Shown piece by piece: positions 54,688 through 63,490 of a DNA stretch of 64,000 bases (position 1 is its first letter; each line of letters opens with the position of its first letter). Source of the stretch: Bradyrhizobium cajani (GTDB lineage: Bacteria > Pseudomonadota > Alphaproteobacteria > Rhizobiales > Xanthobacteraceae); the NCBI RefSeq assembly GCF_009759665.1, contig NZ_WQNE01000005.1:124001-188000 (forward strand). The letters run 5' to 3'. The notes under the pieces are model-generated. The model searched no databases. It saw only the letters and a program-made list of their open reading frames with translations, and was not told where the DNA came from. Both the position numbers and the translations under genes were made by a program.

Positions 54688-54980
54688 CTTGATTCTCCGG
54701 AACCCGCGCGAATAGGTCGTCCATCTATAGCCATTTCGGGCCGGCAGGACACCTGTCCGGCGGCCCGAAATCGGGGCCCATCCCGCAGATTCCCGGGAGG
54801 GTGTGACAGAATTGCCCAGACATGCGGCCAAAGGCTGCCCATTTTTGGCCTTTTCGGGATGCTTAACGAATTCCCCACACAAGTATGACCAAAGAGAATT
54901 CGCTTAAGAATCCTGTCGCCGGCCCTTTGGGGGTCCTTCGAGGCCGGTCCATTCCTGAAGGCTGCCACCGTCACGTCGCC

Positions 54981-55427
54981 ATGCGCATCACGCTTCCGAG
55001 CCTGCTGTTGCTCTCCGTCGCTGCCGCCACGCCGGCGCGGGCGGAGTTGCACATCACCCGCGACCATGGCGGCTATGTCGAGGAGTACAAGGCCAAGTAC
55101 AAGCGCGTCCGCGAGAAGGGCGAGCGCGTCATCATCGACGGTATCTGCAACTCGGCCTGCACGCTCGTGCTCGGCATCGTGCCGATGAACAAGATCTGCG
55201 TGACGCCGCGCGCCAGTCTCGGCTTCCATCAGGCCTACTACGACAAGGCCTTCACCTTCGGCATCAAGGTTACCAGCGCCGAGGGCACCTCCGATCTCAT
55301 GTCCTACTATCCGGACAAGGTGAAGGACTGGATCCGCCGCAATGGCGGGCTCACCACCGACATGAAGAAGATCAAGAACGGTGTCGAGCTCTGGAAGATC
55401 ATCGACCCCTGTCCGGAAGAATGGTGA
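54981..55427 (+). CDS. Secreted protein with ClpP-like NSAC motif
   Basis: This protein of about 148 residues has a signal peptide (MRITLPSLLLLSVAAATPARA). It contains VIIDGICNSACTLVLGIV, reminiscent of the ClpP/SppA-like COG3904 group of periplasmic proteins, where a Ser follows a small residue in a G-x-C-x-S-A-C pattern. The rest (VTPRASLGFHQAYYDKAFTF; SYYPDKVKDWIRRNGG) fits that group. It is short for a peptidase, so activity is doubtful. The start could be 54885, but the signal peptide favours 54981. Confidence 0.72.
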   Translation: MRITLPSLLLLSVAAATPARAELHITRDHGGYVEEYKAKYKRVREKGERVIIDGICNSACTLVLGIVPMNKICVTPRASLGFHQAYYDKAFTFGIKVTSAEGTSDLMSYYPDKVKDWIRRNGGLTTDMKKIKNGVELWKIIDPCPEEW

Positions 55428-55518
55428 GTGCCTGAGCTGAGCCGCTTTTCGGCTCTCTGTCGCGCCGCAACATCGCGCAGGAGGAAATTGGCATTGCCGC
55501 ATAGGTCCCGGTGGGGCA

Positions 55519-56403
55519 ATGAGGGCGGCAATGAGCCACAATCAAGAAGCCCTGACCGCCCGCGCCGCGCCGATCCTGTTCGTGCTGCTCTGGAGCACTG
55601 GATTCATCGGCACCAAATACGTCATCAACAATGCCGACCCCTTGACCTATCTGGCCATCCGGATGGCGATCGTGGTCGGCCTGATGGCGATCATCGCTGG
55701 CGTAGCACGGCCGAAATGGCCTGATGGGATCGGCATCGCGCATAGCGCAGTTGCGGGCATCCTCGTCCACGGCTTCTATCTCGGCGGCACCGCGATCGCG
55801 ATCGCGCATTCGATTCCGGCCGGGCTTTCCGCGCTCATTCCGGGCCTTCAGCCGATCCTGACCTCGACCATCGCCAACCGCTGGCTCGGCGAGAAGGTGA
55901 CGCCGGTGCAGTGGGGCGGGCTCGTGCTCGGCCTCGGCGGCGTTGTGCTGATCCTGCACAACCGTCCGATGACGGGCGAGGCCGGACTCGGCTGGCTGGC
56001 CTCGGTGGTCTCGCTGATCAGCATCACGCTCGGCACGCTCTATCAGCGGCGCTACTGCAATCACATCGACTGGCGCGCCGGCAATCTCGTGCAATATGTG
56101 TCCGTCACCATTTTCTTCGCGATCGGCGCCTTCCTGTTCGAGGACCGCGTGGTGCACTGGACGCAGGAGTTCGTGCTCGCGCTCGCCTGGCTTGCCGTGG
56201 CGCTCTCGATCGGATCGATCGGGCTGTTGTACTGGCTGATCCGCCACGCTGCGGCGACGTCGGTCGCGAGCCTGTTCTATCTGGTGCCGGCAGTGACGGC
56301 GCTGATGGCTTATCTGCTGTTCGGGGAGAGGCTCGACGCGCTGGCGATCGGCGGAATGGCGATGTGCGCGGCGGCGGTGTTCGTGGTCAACCGGCGCCAC
56401 TAG
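55519..56403 (+). CDS. DMT/EamA family transporter
   Basis: This 294-residue inner-membrane protein has ten helices in two EamA halves: ILFVLLWSTGFIGTKYVINN begins the first, WLASVVSLISITLGTLYQRR begins the second. LPALIPGLQPILT-like and GLVLGLGGVVLIL motifs are typical of the RhaT/YdcZ-like branch. Exported substrate unknown. The start could be 55519 or 55531. It is followed by the histone H1-like gene on the other strand. Confidence 0.88.
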   Translation: MRAAMSHNQEALTARAAPILFVLLWSTGFIGTKYVINNADPLTYLAIRMAIVVGLMAIIAGVARPKWPDGIGIAHSAVAGILVHGFYLGGTAIAIAHSIPAGLSALIPGLQPILTSTIANRWLGEKVTPVQWGGLVLGLGGVVLILHNRPMTGEAGLGWLASVVSLISITLGTLYQRRYCNHIDWRAGNLVQYVSVTIFFAIGAFLFEDRVVHWTQEFVLALAWLAVALSIGSIGLLYWLIRHAAATSVASLFYLVPAVTALMAYLLFGERLDALAIGGMAMCAAAVFVVNRRH

Positions 56404-56543
56404 GCGGGCAGCCGGGGGCGGGCGGAATACATCCCTGACGTGCGCGGCCTGTTCGTGCCAGGTTGGGAGCATTCAAGAGACGGGGGTAGAGTGGAGCCGT
56501 CTCCGGGCGCGCCCGCACCCGGAGACCTGCTTTGGCATCGCGA

Positions 56544-56849
56544 TCAGCGCTTGGTCTTCTTGGCCTTCTTTTTCGACTTGGCGGCTTTCCTGGCGCCCTT
56601 CTTTGCAGATGTCTTGGCGGCCTTTTTCGCGGCTTTCTTGGACGACTTCTTTGCAGCTTTCTTCGTCGTCTTCTTCGCTTTCTTCTTGGCGGCCTTCTTC
56701 GGCGCGGCTTTCTTCGCGACCTTCTTGGCGGCTTTCCTGACCTTCTTGACGGCGGTGACTGCGGCGTCCTTGGTCGCTTCCACCGCAGTGGTGATCGTAT
56801 CCATCGCCTGTTCGCTGACCGGCTTCTCGTCGTCCATATCGTCCCCCAT
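56544..56849 (-). CDS. Histone H1-like Lys/Ala-rich protein
   Basis: This 101-residue protein has an acidic N-terminus (MGDDMDDEKPVSEQAMDTIT) and then about 70 residues of AAKK, KKAAK and SKKAAK repeats, like bacterial histone H1/Hc1 or AlgP-type tails. It would be a nucleoid-associated, DNA-binding protein. The repeats resemble the extra tail on Adk at the other end of the window. It lies between the DMT transporter and the photolyase remnant. Confidence 0.83.
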   Translation of the reverse strand: MGDDMDDEKPVSEQAMDTITTAVEATKDAAVTAVKKVRKAAKKVAKKAAPKKAAKKKAKKTTKKAAKKSSKKAAKKAAKTSAKKGARKAAKSKKKAKKTKR

Positions 56850-56903
56850 TGCTTGTATGGAGCGATGACGATAGCGGGATTCGAAATTGTGTCAAAGTAA
56901 CGC

Positions 56904-57325
56904 TCAACCTCTACGGATCCTTGCGTAGGCCGAGAGCGCACGCTCGCGTCCCATGGCGTGATCGATGATCGGCTGCGGATAGGTCTGCCGAGCGTGATGC
57001 CGGCGCTCGCCAGCTCGATCGGCGTTGCCTGCAACGGTGGACGAGCTTCGCCGGCAGCCCTTGCAGCTCCGGCACCAACGGCGGACGTAGGTTCCATCCG
57101 GATCGAACTTCTCGCCCTGAAGCACCGGGTTGAAGACGCGGACATAGGCGCGGCGTCGGCGCCGCAGCCAGCACCCATTGCCATGCTGCCGACATCCGCG
57201 TCGACCAGCGTGCCCCAGAACCAGCTCTCGCCGTCACGCCAGTCGACCAGGAGGTGCTTGACGAGCAAGGAGGCGGCCACCATCCGGACCCGGTTGTGCA
57301 TCACCCCGGTGTGCCGGAGCTCGGG
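56904..57325 (-). pseudogene. Deoxyribodipyrimidine photolyase remnant, multiple frameshifts
   Basis: On the minus strand, pieces of the photolyase C-terminal domain lie in order but in changing frames: [20 protein letters not shown], then [15 protein letters not shown] and ADAAP in different frames, then [33 protein letters not shown], and [20 protein letters not shown]. At least four or five shifts are needed. The remnant begins near 57325 with a stop just upstream and lacks the N-terminal two-thirds. The gene is dead. It borders a chemoreceptor gene. Confidence 0.85.
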
Positions 57326-57443
57326 TCAGGGAGGCCTCGTTTACGATTTGGAAAGCATGTCGCGTGCGGCGGTGCGAACGGCCGTTAATGCGGCCGTAAG
57401 CCGATTGCACGAATATGCAGGAATTACGGGGGTAATTCCATAC

Positions 57444-59174
57444 ATGTCCAACGGTCTAACGGCGAAGTTCCTGCCGCAGTTCAAGCTCGGCACCAAGGCG
57501 GTCATGTGCGCGGTGCTGCTGATCGCCATGAATACGGCGCTCGTGGTCGGCGCCGGCTATTGGTCGCTGACGTCCGCCTTCAATGATCGCGCATTGCGCG
57601 ACATCGAAGTCAATCTGCGCACGCTGGCGCTGGCCTTTGCCGAGACCGTCCCAGACGTCAAGATCACGGTGAGGGACGGCGCGGTGGTGCGCGCCGAGAT
57701 TCCCAAAATGCCCGACCTCAGGGATCACGCCATCGTCGATCGCGCGGTGTCCTATGTCGGCGGCAATGCGACCCTGTTCGTGTTCGACGATGCGAGCGGA
57801 CAGTTCGTGCGACGCTCGACCAACGTGAAGAAAGAGAATGGCGATCGCGCCGTCGGCACCCAGCTTGCCGCCGATCATCCGGGGCAGGCGCCGCTGCGTC
57901 GTGGCGAGGCCTATAAAGGACCGGCCACGCTGTTCGGCAAGTCGTTCATGACCGCCTATTTTCCCATCGCGGATTCGACCGGCAAGGTCGCCGGCATTCT
58001 CTACGTCGGCATTCCGATGGCCCAGTTCGAGAGCATGCTGACCCAGGCGATCGAGAGCATGGCGGCTGCCGCAGGGCTCGCCGCGCTTCTGGTCCTGATC
58101 CTCACCCTGCTGATCGTCCGCCGTGTCACGCGTCCGCTCACCTCGGTCACGCGCTCGCTCACGGCGCTCGCCGACGGCCAGAGCGACGTCGCGATCGATT
58201 GCGAGGATCGCGCCGATGAGATCGGCGAGATCGCCCGCACGGTCGCGGTGTTCAGGAGCAATTCGCTGGAGCGGGCGCGCCTGCGCAGCGAGCAGGCAGC
58301 GGCCACGGCTGCCGCAGCCGAGCAGCGCAAGGCGGAACTGCGCAACTTCGTCGAGGAGTTCCGCGGCAGTGTCGGCGGCACCCTCGATAAGGTGTTGAAC
58401 TCTTCCGGCGAGTTCGAACGGGCGGCGCGGCAACTCACCGACCTCGCACGTTCCACCGCCGATCTGTCGGCGCAGTCGGCTGGAGCTTCCGAAAATGCCT
58501 CCGAGCACGTGCGTTCGGCGGCGTCGGCCTCCGACGAATTGTCTCAGTCGATCTCCGAGATCACCCGCCGGGTGCAGGAATCGAACGAGATTTCCGCCGA
58601 GGCAGTGCGGCAAGCCGAGGCCACCGACCAGCGCATCGCACAGCTCTCCGAGGCGGGCGCGCGCATCGGTGACGTCGTCAAGCTGATCACCTCGATCGCG
58701 GAGCAGACCAACCTGCTGGCGCTGAACGCCACCATCGAGGCCGCACGCGCGGGCGATGCCGGCCGTGGCTTCGCGGTGGTGGCCCAGGAGGTCAAGACGC
58801 TGGCCGGCCAGACCGCCAAGGCGACCGACGAGATCTCGAACCAGATCGAAAGCATGCAACTCGCGACCGAGGAATCGGTCGTTGCCATCAAGGCGATCGG
58901 CCAGACCATCGAGCGTATCAGCGGCATCGCCGGCTCGATCTCGGCTGCGGTCGAGCAGCAGAAGAGTGCGACCCACAACATCGTGGCCAGCGTTCGCGCG
59001 GCGGTGTCGGGCACGGCCGATGTCGCCGTCAACGTCCGTCACGCCGCCAAGGGCGCCAGCGAGACCGGCGAGACGTCGAGCCGGATGTTCGCCTCGGCCC
59101 AGACGCTGTCGGGCGAGAGCCTGCATCTGAAGGCCGAGGTCGACGGCTTCCTCGACCGCGTGCACGCGGCGTAG
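57444..59174 (+). CDS. Methyl-accepting chemotaxis protein
   Basis: This 576-residue transmembrane chemoreceptor has a first helix at about 20-45 ([20 protein letters not shown]), a periplasmic Cache-type domain ([36 protein letters not shown]), a second helix ([18 protein letters not shown]), HAMP, and a signalling domain with [20 protein letters not shown] and [20 protein letters not shown]. It feeds CheA/CheW. ATG 57444 is preferred; in-frame ATG 57357 is possible and longer ORFs overlap the photolyase remnant. No che genes are adjacent. Confidence 0.9.
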   Translation: MSNGLTAKFLPQFKLGTKAVMCAVLLIAMNTALVVGAGYWSLTSAFNDRALRDIEVNLRTLALAFAETVPDVKITVRDGAVVRAEIPKMPDLRDHAIVDRAVSYVGGNATLFVFDDASGQFVRRSTNVKKENGDRAVGTQLAADHPGQAPLRRGEAYKGPATLFGKSFMTAYFPIADSTGKVAGILYVGIPMAQFESMLTQAIESMAAAAGLAALLVLILTLLIVRRVTRPLTSVTRSLTALADGQSDVAIDCEDRADEIGEIARTVAVFRSNSLERARLRSEQAAATAAAAEQRKAELRNFVEEFRGSVGGTLDKVLNSSGEFERAARQLTDLARSTADLSAQSAGASENASEHVRSAASASDELSQSISEITRRVQESNEISAEAVRQAEATDQRIAQLSEAGARIGDVVKLITSIAEQTNLLALNATIEAARAGDAGRGFAVVAQEVKTLAGQTAKATDEISNQIESMQLATEESVVAIKAIGQTIERISGIAGSISAAVEQQKSATHNIVASVRAAVSGTADVAVNVRHAAKGASETGETSSRMFASAQTLSGESLHLKAEVDGFLDRVHAA

Positions 59175-59182
59175 TCCCACGT

Positions 59183-59261
59183 CGTCATCCCGGGGCGGTG
59201 CGAAGCACCGAACCCGGAATCTCGAGATCCCGGGTTCGCGCTTCGCGCGCCCCGGGATGAC
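59183..59261. repeat. Palindromic repeat, family F
   Basis: GTCATCCCGGGGCGGTGCGA with CACCGAACCCGGAATCTCGA faces GATCCCGGGTTC and CGCCCCGGGATGAC. It lies between the chemoreceptor and peroxiredoxin genes and may serve as a shared 3' end. Confidence 0.87.
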
Positions 59262-59293
59262 TTTTTGCGGTTGCTAGGCGCAACCGCCAAAAG

Positions 59294-59953
59294 TCACTTC
59301 GGCTGCGGCACGATGCGGATGTAGGGCTTCGGCTCCTTCCAGCCCTGCGGGTAGATCGTCTTGGCCTCGTCGTTGGAGACCGAGCCCGCGATGATGACGT
59401 CTTCGCCCTGGGTCCAGTCGGCCGGCGTCGCGACGCGATGCTTGGCGGTGAGCTGGAGCGAGTCGACGACGCGCAGGATTTCCTGGAAGTTACGGCCCGT
59501 GGTCATCGGGTAGACCAGCACCAGCTTGATCTTCTTGTCGGGCCCGATGATGAAGACGTTGCGGACGGTCTGGTTGTCGGCCGGTGTGCGGGTGAGGGGA
59601 TCGCCCGAGGTCGAGGCCGGCAGCATCTCGTACAGCTTCGAGACGTTGTAGTCGGTGTCGCCGATCATCGGATAGTTCGGAGCGGCGCCTTGCGTCTCCT
59701 TGATGTCCTCCGACCATTTGGAATGGCGGTCGACCGGATCGACCGAGAGGCCCATCAGCTTGACGCCGCGCTTGTCGAACTCCGGTTTCAACTTGGCGAG
59801 AGCGCCGAGCTCGGTCGTACAAACTGGCGTGAAGTCCTTGGGGTGCGAGAACAACAGGGCCCAACTATTGCCGATCCAGTCGTGGAACTTGATCTTCCCT
59901 TCGGTGGTCTCGGCTTCGAAGTCGGGTGCGGTGGCGCCGATCGGAAGTGTCAT
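59294..59953 (-). CDS. Peroxiredoxin (1-Cys, Prx6-like)
   Basis: This 219-residue thiol peroxidase has the peroxidatic Cys45 in HPKDFTPVCTTELG. The later part has DRHSKWSEDIKETQG, PMTTGRNFQEILRVVDSLQL and TPADWTQGEDVIIAGSVSND, all typical of Prx6/1-Cys enzymes that reduce peroxides in the cytoplasm. GAGG supports the ATG at 59953. The 382-base gap upstream would hold its regulatory region. Confidence 0.95.
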   Translation of the reverse strand: MTLPIGATAPDFEAETTEGKIKFHDWIGNSWALLFSHPKDFTPVCTTELGALAKLKPEFDKRGVKLMGLSVDPVDRHSKWSEDIKETQGAAPNYPMIGDTDYNVSKLYEMLPASTSGDPLTRTPADNQTVRNVFIIGPDKKIKLVLVYPMTTGRNFQEILRVVDSLQLTAKHRVATPADWTQGEDVIIAGSVSNDEAKTIYPQGWKEPKPYIRIVPQPK

Positions 59954-60335
59954 GGTTCTACCTCATCGCATTGAATTTACTTGTGAATTTACCTCTGGCC
60001 GTCACCTTCAGTATAGGATCTTGGCGAGGCCAAGTGAACCGGCTCAAGTAAAATGTGAATTCCTGCTTTGAAGAGCCGATTTTGTAGCACCTTTCTGTTA
60101 CAGCGGCGCCTGCGGCGAAACATCTCCACCCGGGGTCACACGGCTCCGCTCGCCCCGATAATGCCTTTTATGACTCGCATCACGCTCGCCCGACGCTCTC
60201 CGGAACCGAAATGGTCCTCGTAGCGACTAATCGGCAACCATTGAGAAAAGTCGCGATCCCCGTATCCAATCATTAACCACCTCTTTACGCCCGCATGGAA
60301 ATGCTGGCCGGTCAGAAGAAATCTGGAAGTGAACT
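59954..60335. other. Gene-free region upstream of peroxiredoxin
   Basis: These 382 bases contain the divergent promoters of the peroxiredoxin and the 60336 gene. Repeated AT-rich pieces (TTTACTTGTGAATTTAC) lie close to the peroxiredoxin start. No ORF, RNA or palindrome family was recognised. Confidence 0.4.
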
Positions 60336-60920
60336 ATGTCTGTCGCTGCGCCCAAGTCCGTTGAGAAGCCTACCGAGTCGCCGTCCCTCGAACCGTCCTG
60401 CCGCGATACCGCGGCCCATGCGCTGACCATCGTGCGCGACGGCGTGATCACGGGCGAAGGCCCGACCACCAAGGGAAGGGTGCACTTCTCCCGTTCGCTC
60501 GACGCCGATGACACCGCCTGGTGCGCCCGTATCCTGACCGCTGCCGCGGTCAACGACCAGCCGGTAAGCCGCACCGAGGCCGAAGTCCTGTTCGAGATCA
60601 ACGAGGCTGCAACCGAGCGCACCGATGGCGGACGGTTCGACGACCTGCTTGCCAAGGCCGTGGCCCACTATGCCGCGAGCGCCTCGGGCCTGAAGGTGCC
60701 GCCGCGCAGCGTCGCACTGTCGGCAGAATCCGACATCGAGAGCTGGGCGCCGTCCTATGCCTCGAAGGTCAACAGCGAGATGCTGGAGTGGATTGCCGGC
60801 CAGATGCGCGGCAAGCGCCAGAACAACCGTCGCCTGATGGCGATGGTGGCGACCTTCCTGGGCGCCACCGCGCTGCCTCTGGCGGGCCAATTGCCGAACG
60901 TATTCGACATCGGCATGTAA
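60336..60920 (+). CDS. C-terminally anchored hypothetical protein
   Basis: This 194-residue protein has a Ser/Pro-rich N-terminus, a central region with LTIVRDGVITGEGPTTKGRV, AEVLFEINEAATERTDGGRF and DDLLAKAVAHYAASAS, and one C-terminal hydrophobic segment (RLMAMVATFLGATALPLAGQ). The last helix may anchor it to the inner membrane. I do not recognise a family. GGAAG precedes the start. A shared terminator with the next gene follows. Confidence 0.7.
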   Translation: MSVAAPKSVEKPTESPSLEPSCRDTAAHALTIVRDGVITGEGPTTKGRVHFSRSLDADDTAWCARILTAAAVNDQPVSRTEAEVLFEINEAATERTDGGRFDDLLAKAVAHYAASASGLKVPPRSVALSAESDIESWAPSYASKVNSEMLEWIAGQMRGKRQNNRRLMAMVATFLGATALPLAGQLPNVFDIGM

Positions 60921-60959
60921 GATCCGAGATGTTCTCGCGCCCCTTGCGAGGCGCGAGAG

Positions 60960-60988
60960 ACAACGGCGGGGTTATTTCCCCGCCGTTT
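60960..60988 (+). terminator. Rho-independent terminator, possibly bidirectional
   Basis: CGGCGGGG pairs with CCCCGCCG around TTATTT, followed by TTTTTTG. It lies just after the 60336 gene and overlaps the 3' end of the convergent phosphodiesterase gene. Confidence 0.8.
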
Positions 60989-62825
60989 TTTGTTTGTCGG
61001 CGTCCGGCTCGAGACCGAGCGTGCGGCCAGGGAAGCCGGCGGCGTCGAAATAGCGCTGGCTGCCGACGCGCTGCACGTTGAGGACGGTCTGGAGACCGTT
61101 CTCGGACTTCTTGGACTTTTCGACCGTCTTGAACGCTCTCGGCACGATGCCGTTGGGCAGCGCCTCCGACATCACCCGGCCGACGAGGCCGCCGTTCTGC
61201 GCGCCGCGCAGCCCGAGGAGCTGGGCGGCCGTCATGCCGACGTCGGCGTTGCTGACGGGAATCTCGTCGACATAGCCAGCCTTGAAGTCCGGACCGATGG
61301 CCGCCATGAAGTTCATGGTGTCGCCACGGCTGAAGCTGCCATGCATGCCCTGGCCCTGGCGCAGCACGGTATCGGCCACCTGCACCGAGCAGTTGGTCGG
61401 CGCCTCGCCGCAATCGCTGGCATAGGAGCGGAAGTTGACGACGATCGCCGGCGTCGGCGTCGCCGCCTTGCCGCGCAGGTTGATGCTCGACAGCGGCAGG
61501 GTGCCGGGGAAGCGGCCGAGCGAATCCTCGACGAACAGGCCGGAGACGTAGTCCTGCTTGAGCAGCGCCTTGATGGTTTTGGCCGCCAGCTTCTTGTCCT
61601 TGCTCGGCAGATAGATCAGGTCGGAGCCGCCATTGGTGGCAACGACGAGATCGGGCTTGGCCGGATCCTTGCCGAGTACGCCGTTGCCGGCCTTGGGATG
61701 CTTGTTGCCTTCGACCTTCGCGTTCTTGTCGTTGGGATCGAACAGCGGCAGGTCGAGCGCCTTGGCAAGATCGATCGCCAGGAAGCCCATAGGCAGGAAG
61801 TCCTTCGGCGTGTCGTCATAGCTGACCTTGGCCGAGGGGCTGGTCTTGCTCTCCTTGGAGATGGTCGAGAAGCCGTGGTCGGCCTGAACCATGATGTTGG
61901 TGCTCGCGGCAAGCCCGAGCTCGTCCAGCGCCTTGCGGATCTGGGCGAGGTTGTCGTCGGCATTCTTGATGCCGGCCATCGAGGTCGGGCCGTTGATGCC
62001 GGGCATGATCTGGTTGAGGCTGTCACCGGTATTGTGCTGGCTGCCGTCGGGATCGCGCGACCAGAACACCAGCACGAACGGCTTGTTGCGCGCCTTGAAC
62101 ATCGGCAGCACGACTTTGGTGGCGACGTCGGCAAAATAGGCTTGCTGCGCGACGTTGGCGACCGTGGTGCCGGGCGTCTTGGCATCGCCCGCCTTGGAAT
62201 TGTCGCCACGCGGCGGCGTGGCGAGGGGCAGGCCGGCCTTGGTCAGCGCGTCCTTCACCTCGTCCGACAGCGCCACGCCGTTCTTGCCGCCGGTGGAGTC
62301 GTCGAACACGACCGAATGCAGGCCGGCTTTCTCGGGTTTGTCAGTATGGTCGAACTGGTAAGTCGGGCCGACCTTGCCGATTGCCGCGGTGCTGAGGCCC
62401 TTGTCGCGGGCCATCTTGAGAATGGTCTCTTCGTTGAGGTAGTCGCCCTTGAAGTGCTCGTCGATGTCGCCGAGCACGGCGTCGTTCTCGATGAAGGGGA
62501 CCACGGTGTCGCCGGCGGGCACTGACGTGTAGTTGGTCCAGATCGTGTTGGAGAACACGCCGGTGTCGCCGAGATAATGGCCGGTCGACATCGCCGAGCC
62601 GTTGGCCATGGTGAAGGTCGGGAAGAGCGAATGCGGGTTCTTGAAGTTGACGCCCTTGTCGCGGACCTCGGCCATTGCCGGCGCCGTCTCCGGTGTGACC
62701 TTTAGCGCCCGAAGGCCGTCAGGGATGAACAGGATCAGGTTACGGGGCGTGTTGTTCTGGGCGGAGGCAAGTCCGGTGGACAAGACTGTCAGTCCGGCGG
62801 ACAGCAACACCAGTGAACGGCGCAT
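60972..62825 (-). CDS. Secreted alkaline phosphatase/phosphodiesterase-superfamily protein
   Basis: This 617-residue protein has a signal peptide (MRRSLVLLSAGLTVLSTGLA). The alkaline phosphatase fold is shown by LILFIPDGLR (metal Asp36), FPTFTMANGSAMSTGHYLGD (nucleophile Thr72), MVQADHGFSTISKESKTS and VFWSRDPDGSQHNTGDS. The pattern is that of nucleotide pyrophosphatase/type I phosphodiesterases rather than classical PhoA. It would release phosphate or a nucleotide from a periplasmic ester. GGAGAG precedes ATG at 62825. Confidence 0.88.
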   Translation of the reverse strand: MRRSLVLLSAGLTVLSTGLASAQNNTPRNLILFIPDGLRALKVTPETAPAMAEVRDKGVNFKNPHSLFPTFTMANGSAMSTGHYLGDTGVFSNTIWTNYTSVPAGDTVVPFIENDAVLGDIDEHFKGDYLNEETILKMARDKGLSTAAIGKVGPTYQFDHTDKPEKAGLHSVVFDDSTGGKNGVALSDEVKDALTKAGLPLATPPRGDNSKAGDAKTPGTTVANVAQQAYFADVATKVVLPMFKARNKPFVLVFWSRDPDGSQHNTGDSLNQIMPGINGPTSMAGIKNADDNLAQIRKALDELGLAASTNIMVQADHGFSTISKESKTSPSAKVSYDDTPKDFLPMGFLAIDLAKALDLPLFDPNDKNAKVEGNKHPKAGNGVLGKDPAKPDLVVATNGGSDLIYLPSKDKKLAAKTIKALLKQDYVSGLFVEDSLGRFPGTLPLSSINLRGKAATPTPAIVVNFRSYASDCGEAPTNCSVQVADTVLRQGQGMHGSFSRGDTMNFMAAIGPDFKAGYVDEIPVSNADVGMTAAQLLGLRGAQNGGLVGRVMSEALPNGIVPRAFKTVEKSKKSENGLQTVLNVQRVGSQRYFDAAGFPGRTLGLEPDADKQKTAGK

Positions 62826-63123
62826 AGAAGTCTCTCCTGCGGTGTGGCGGCGTGGCCGCCGACCGCGGCCCCCGGCAACCCGTTTAGTTTTGCTGTATGA
62901 CGGTTTTGTTACAAGGGGCCAAAGCTATGCGAGGGGCACAGGAAGGGCGATCTTGTTGCCACGATCTGGTCGTTGCGCCCGCGGCGCCGCAATCCCGAAT
63001 CCCTGCGCGGCGCGGTCTGGTTGGCCCCACGGCCGAAATGCGTCGTCGAAAATCAAATCTTCAAATTCAAAATACGAAAATGACAGACCAGTCGAAGGCC
63101 CGAACGAGGGCAGGGCCGAGCCA

Positions 63124-63441
63124 CTATTCCGGCGCGGTCTGCACCCGCGGATTTTGTGCAAGGGCCTGCGCGGGCTTGGTTGCCGTCGGATAGTCCGCGG
63201 GATTGGCAAGATCCCGGCGTAGCGATGATGGCGCTGCATGCAGCGCAAACGCGATCGCTATCTGTGTTCTGTTCTGGAGGCGGTATTTGCGCATGATGTT
63301 GCCGATATGCGCCCGCACCGTGTTCTCCGAGATCTTGAGCTCGTAGGCGATGTTCTTGTTCTGCATCCCTCGCGCGATCAGCGTCATCAACTCGCGTTCG
63401 CGCGGTGTCGGCGTAATCGAATCCTTTGGATCCGGACCCAT
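63124..63441 (-). CDS. LuxR-type helix-turn-helix regulator, short
   Basis: This 105-residue protein is little more than a GerE/LuxR DNA-binding domain: TPRERELMTLIARGMQNKNI, AYELKISENTVRAHIGNIMR and KYRLQNRTQIAIAFALH. It has no receiver or ligand-binding domain, so it may act as a constitutive or partner-dependent regulator. GGAGG about 8 bases upstream decides the start at 63441; the next gene on the same strand (a MacB-like permease) ends 50 bases upstream, so the two may be co-transcribed. Confidence 0.85.
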   Translation of the reverse strand: MGPDPKDSITPTPRERELMTLIARGMQNKNIAYELKISENTVRAHIGNIMRKYRLQNRTQIAIAFALHAAPSSLRRDLANPADYPTATKPAQALAQNPRVQTAPE

Positions 63442-63490
63442 GACTGGTTCCTCCCTGGCTTTTGGTTGATGCGAACATCCCAGCATGTTC

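Noticed and set aside
60972..62825. Classical PhoA alkaline phosphatase
   Set aside because: The nucleophile is in a PTFTMANGS context and the layout fits type I phosphodiesterases.
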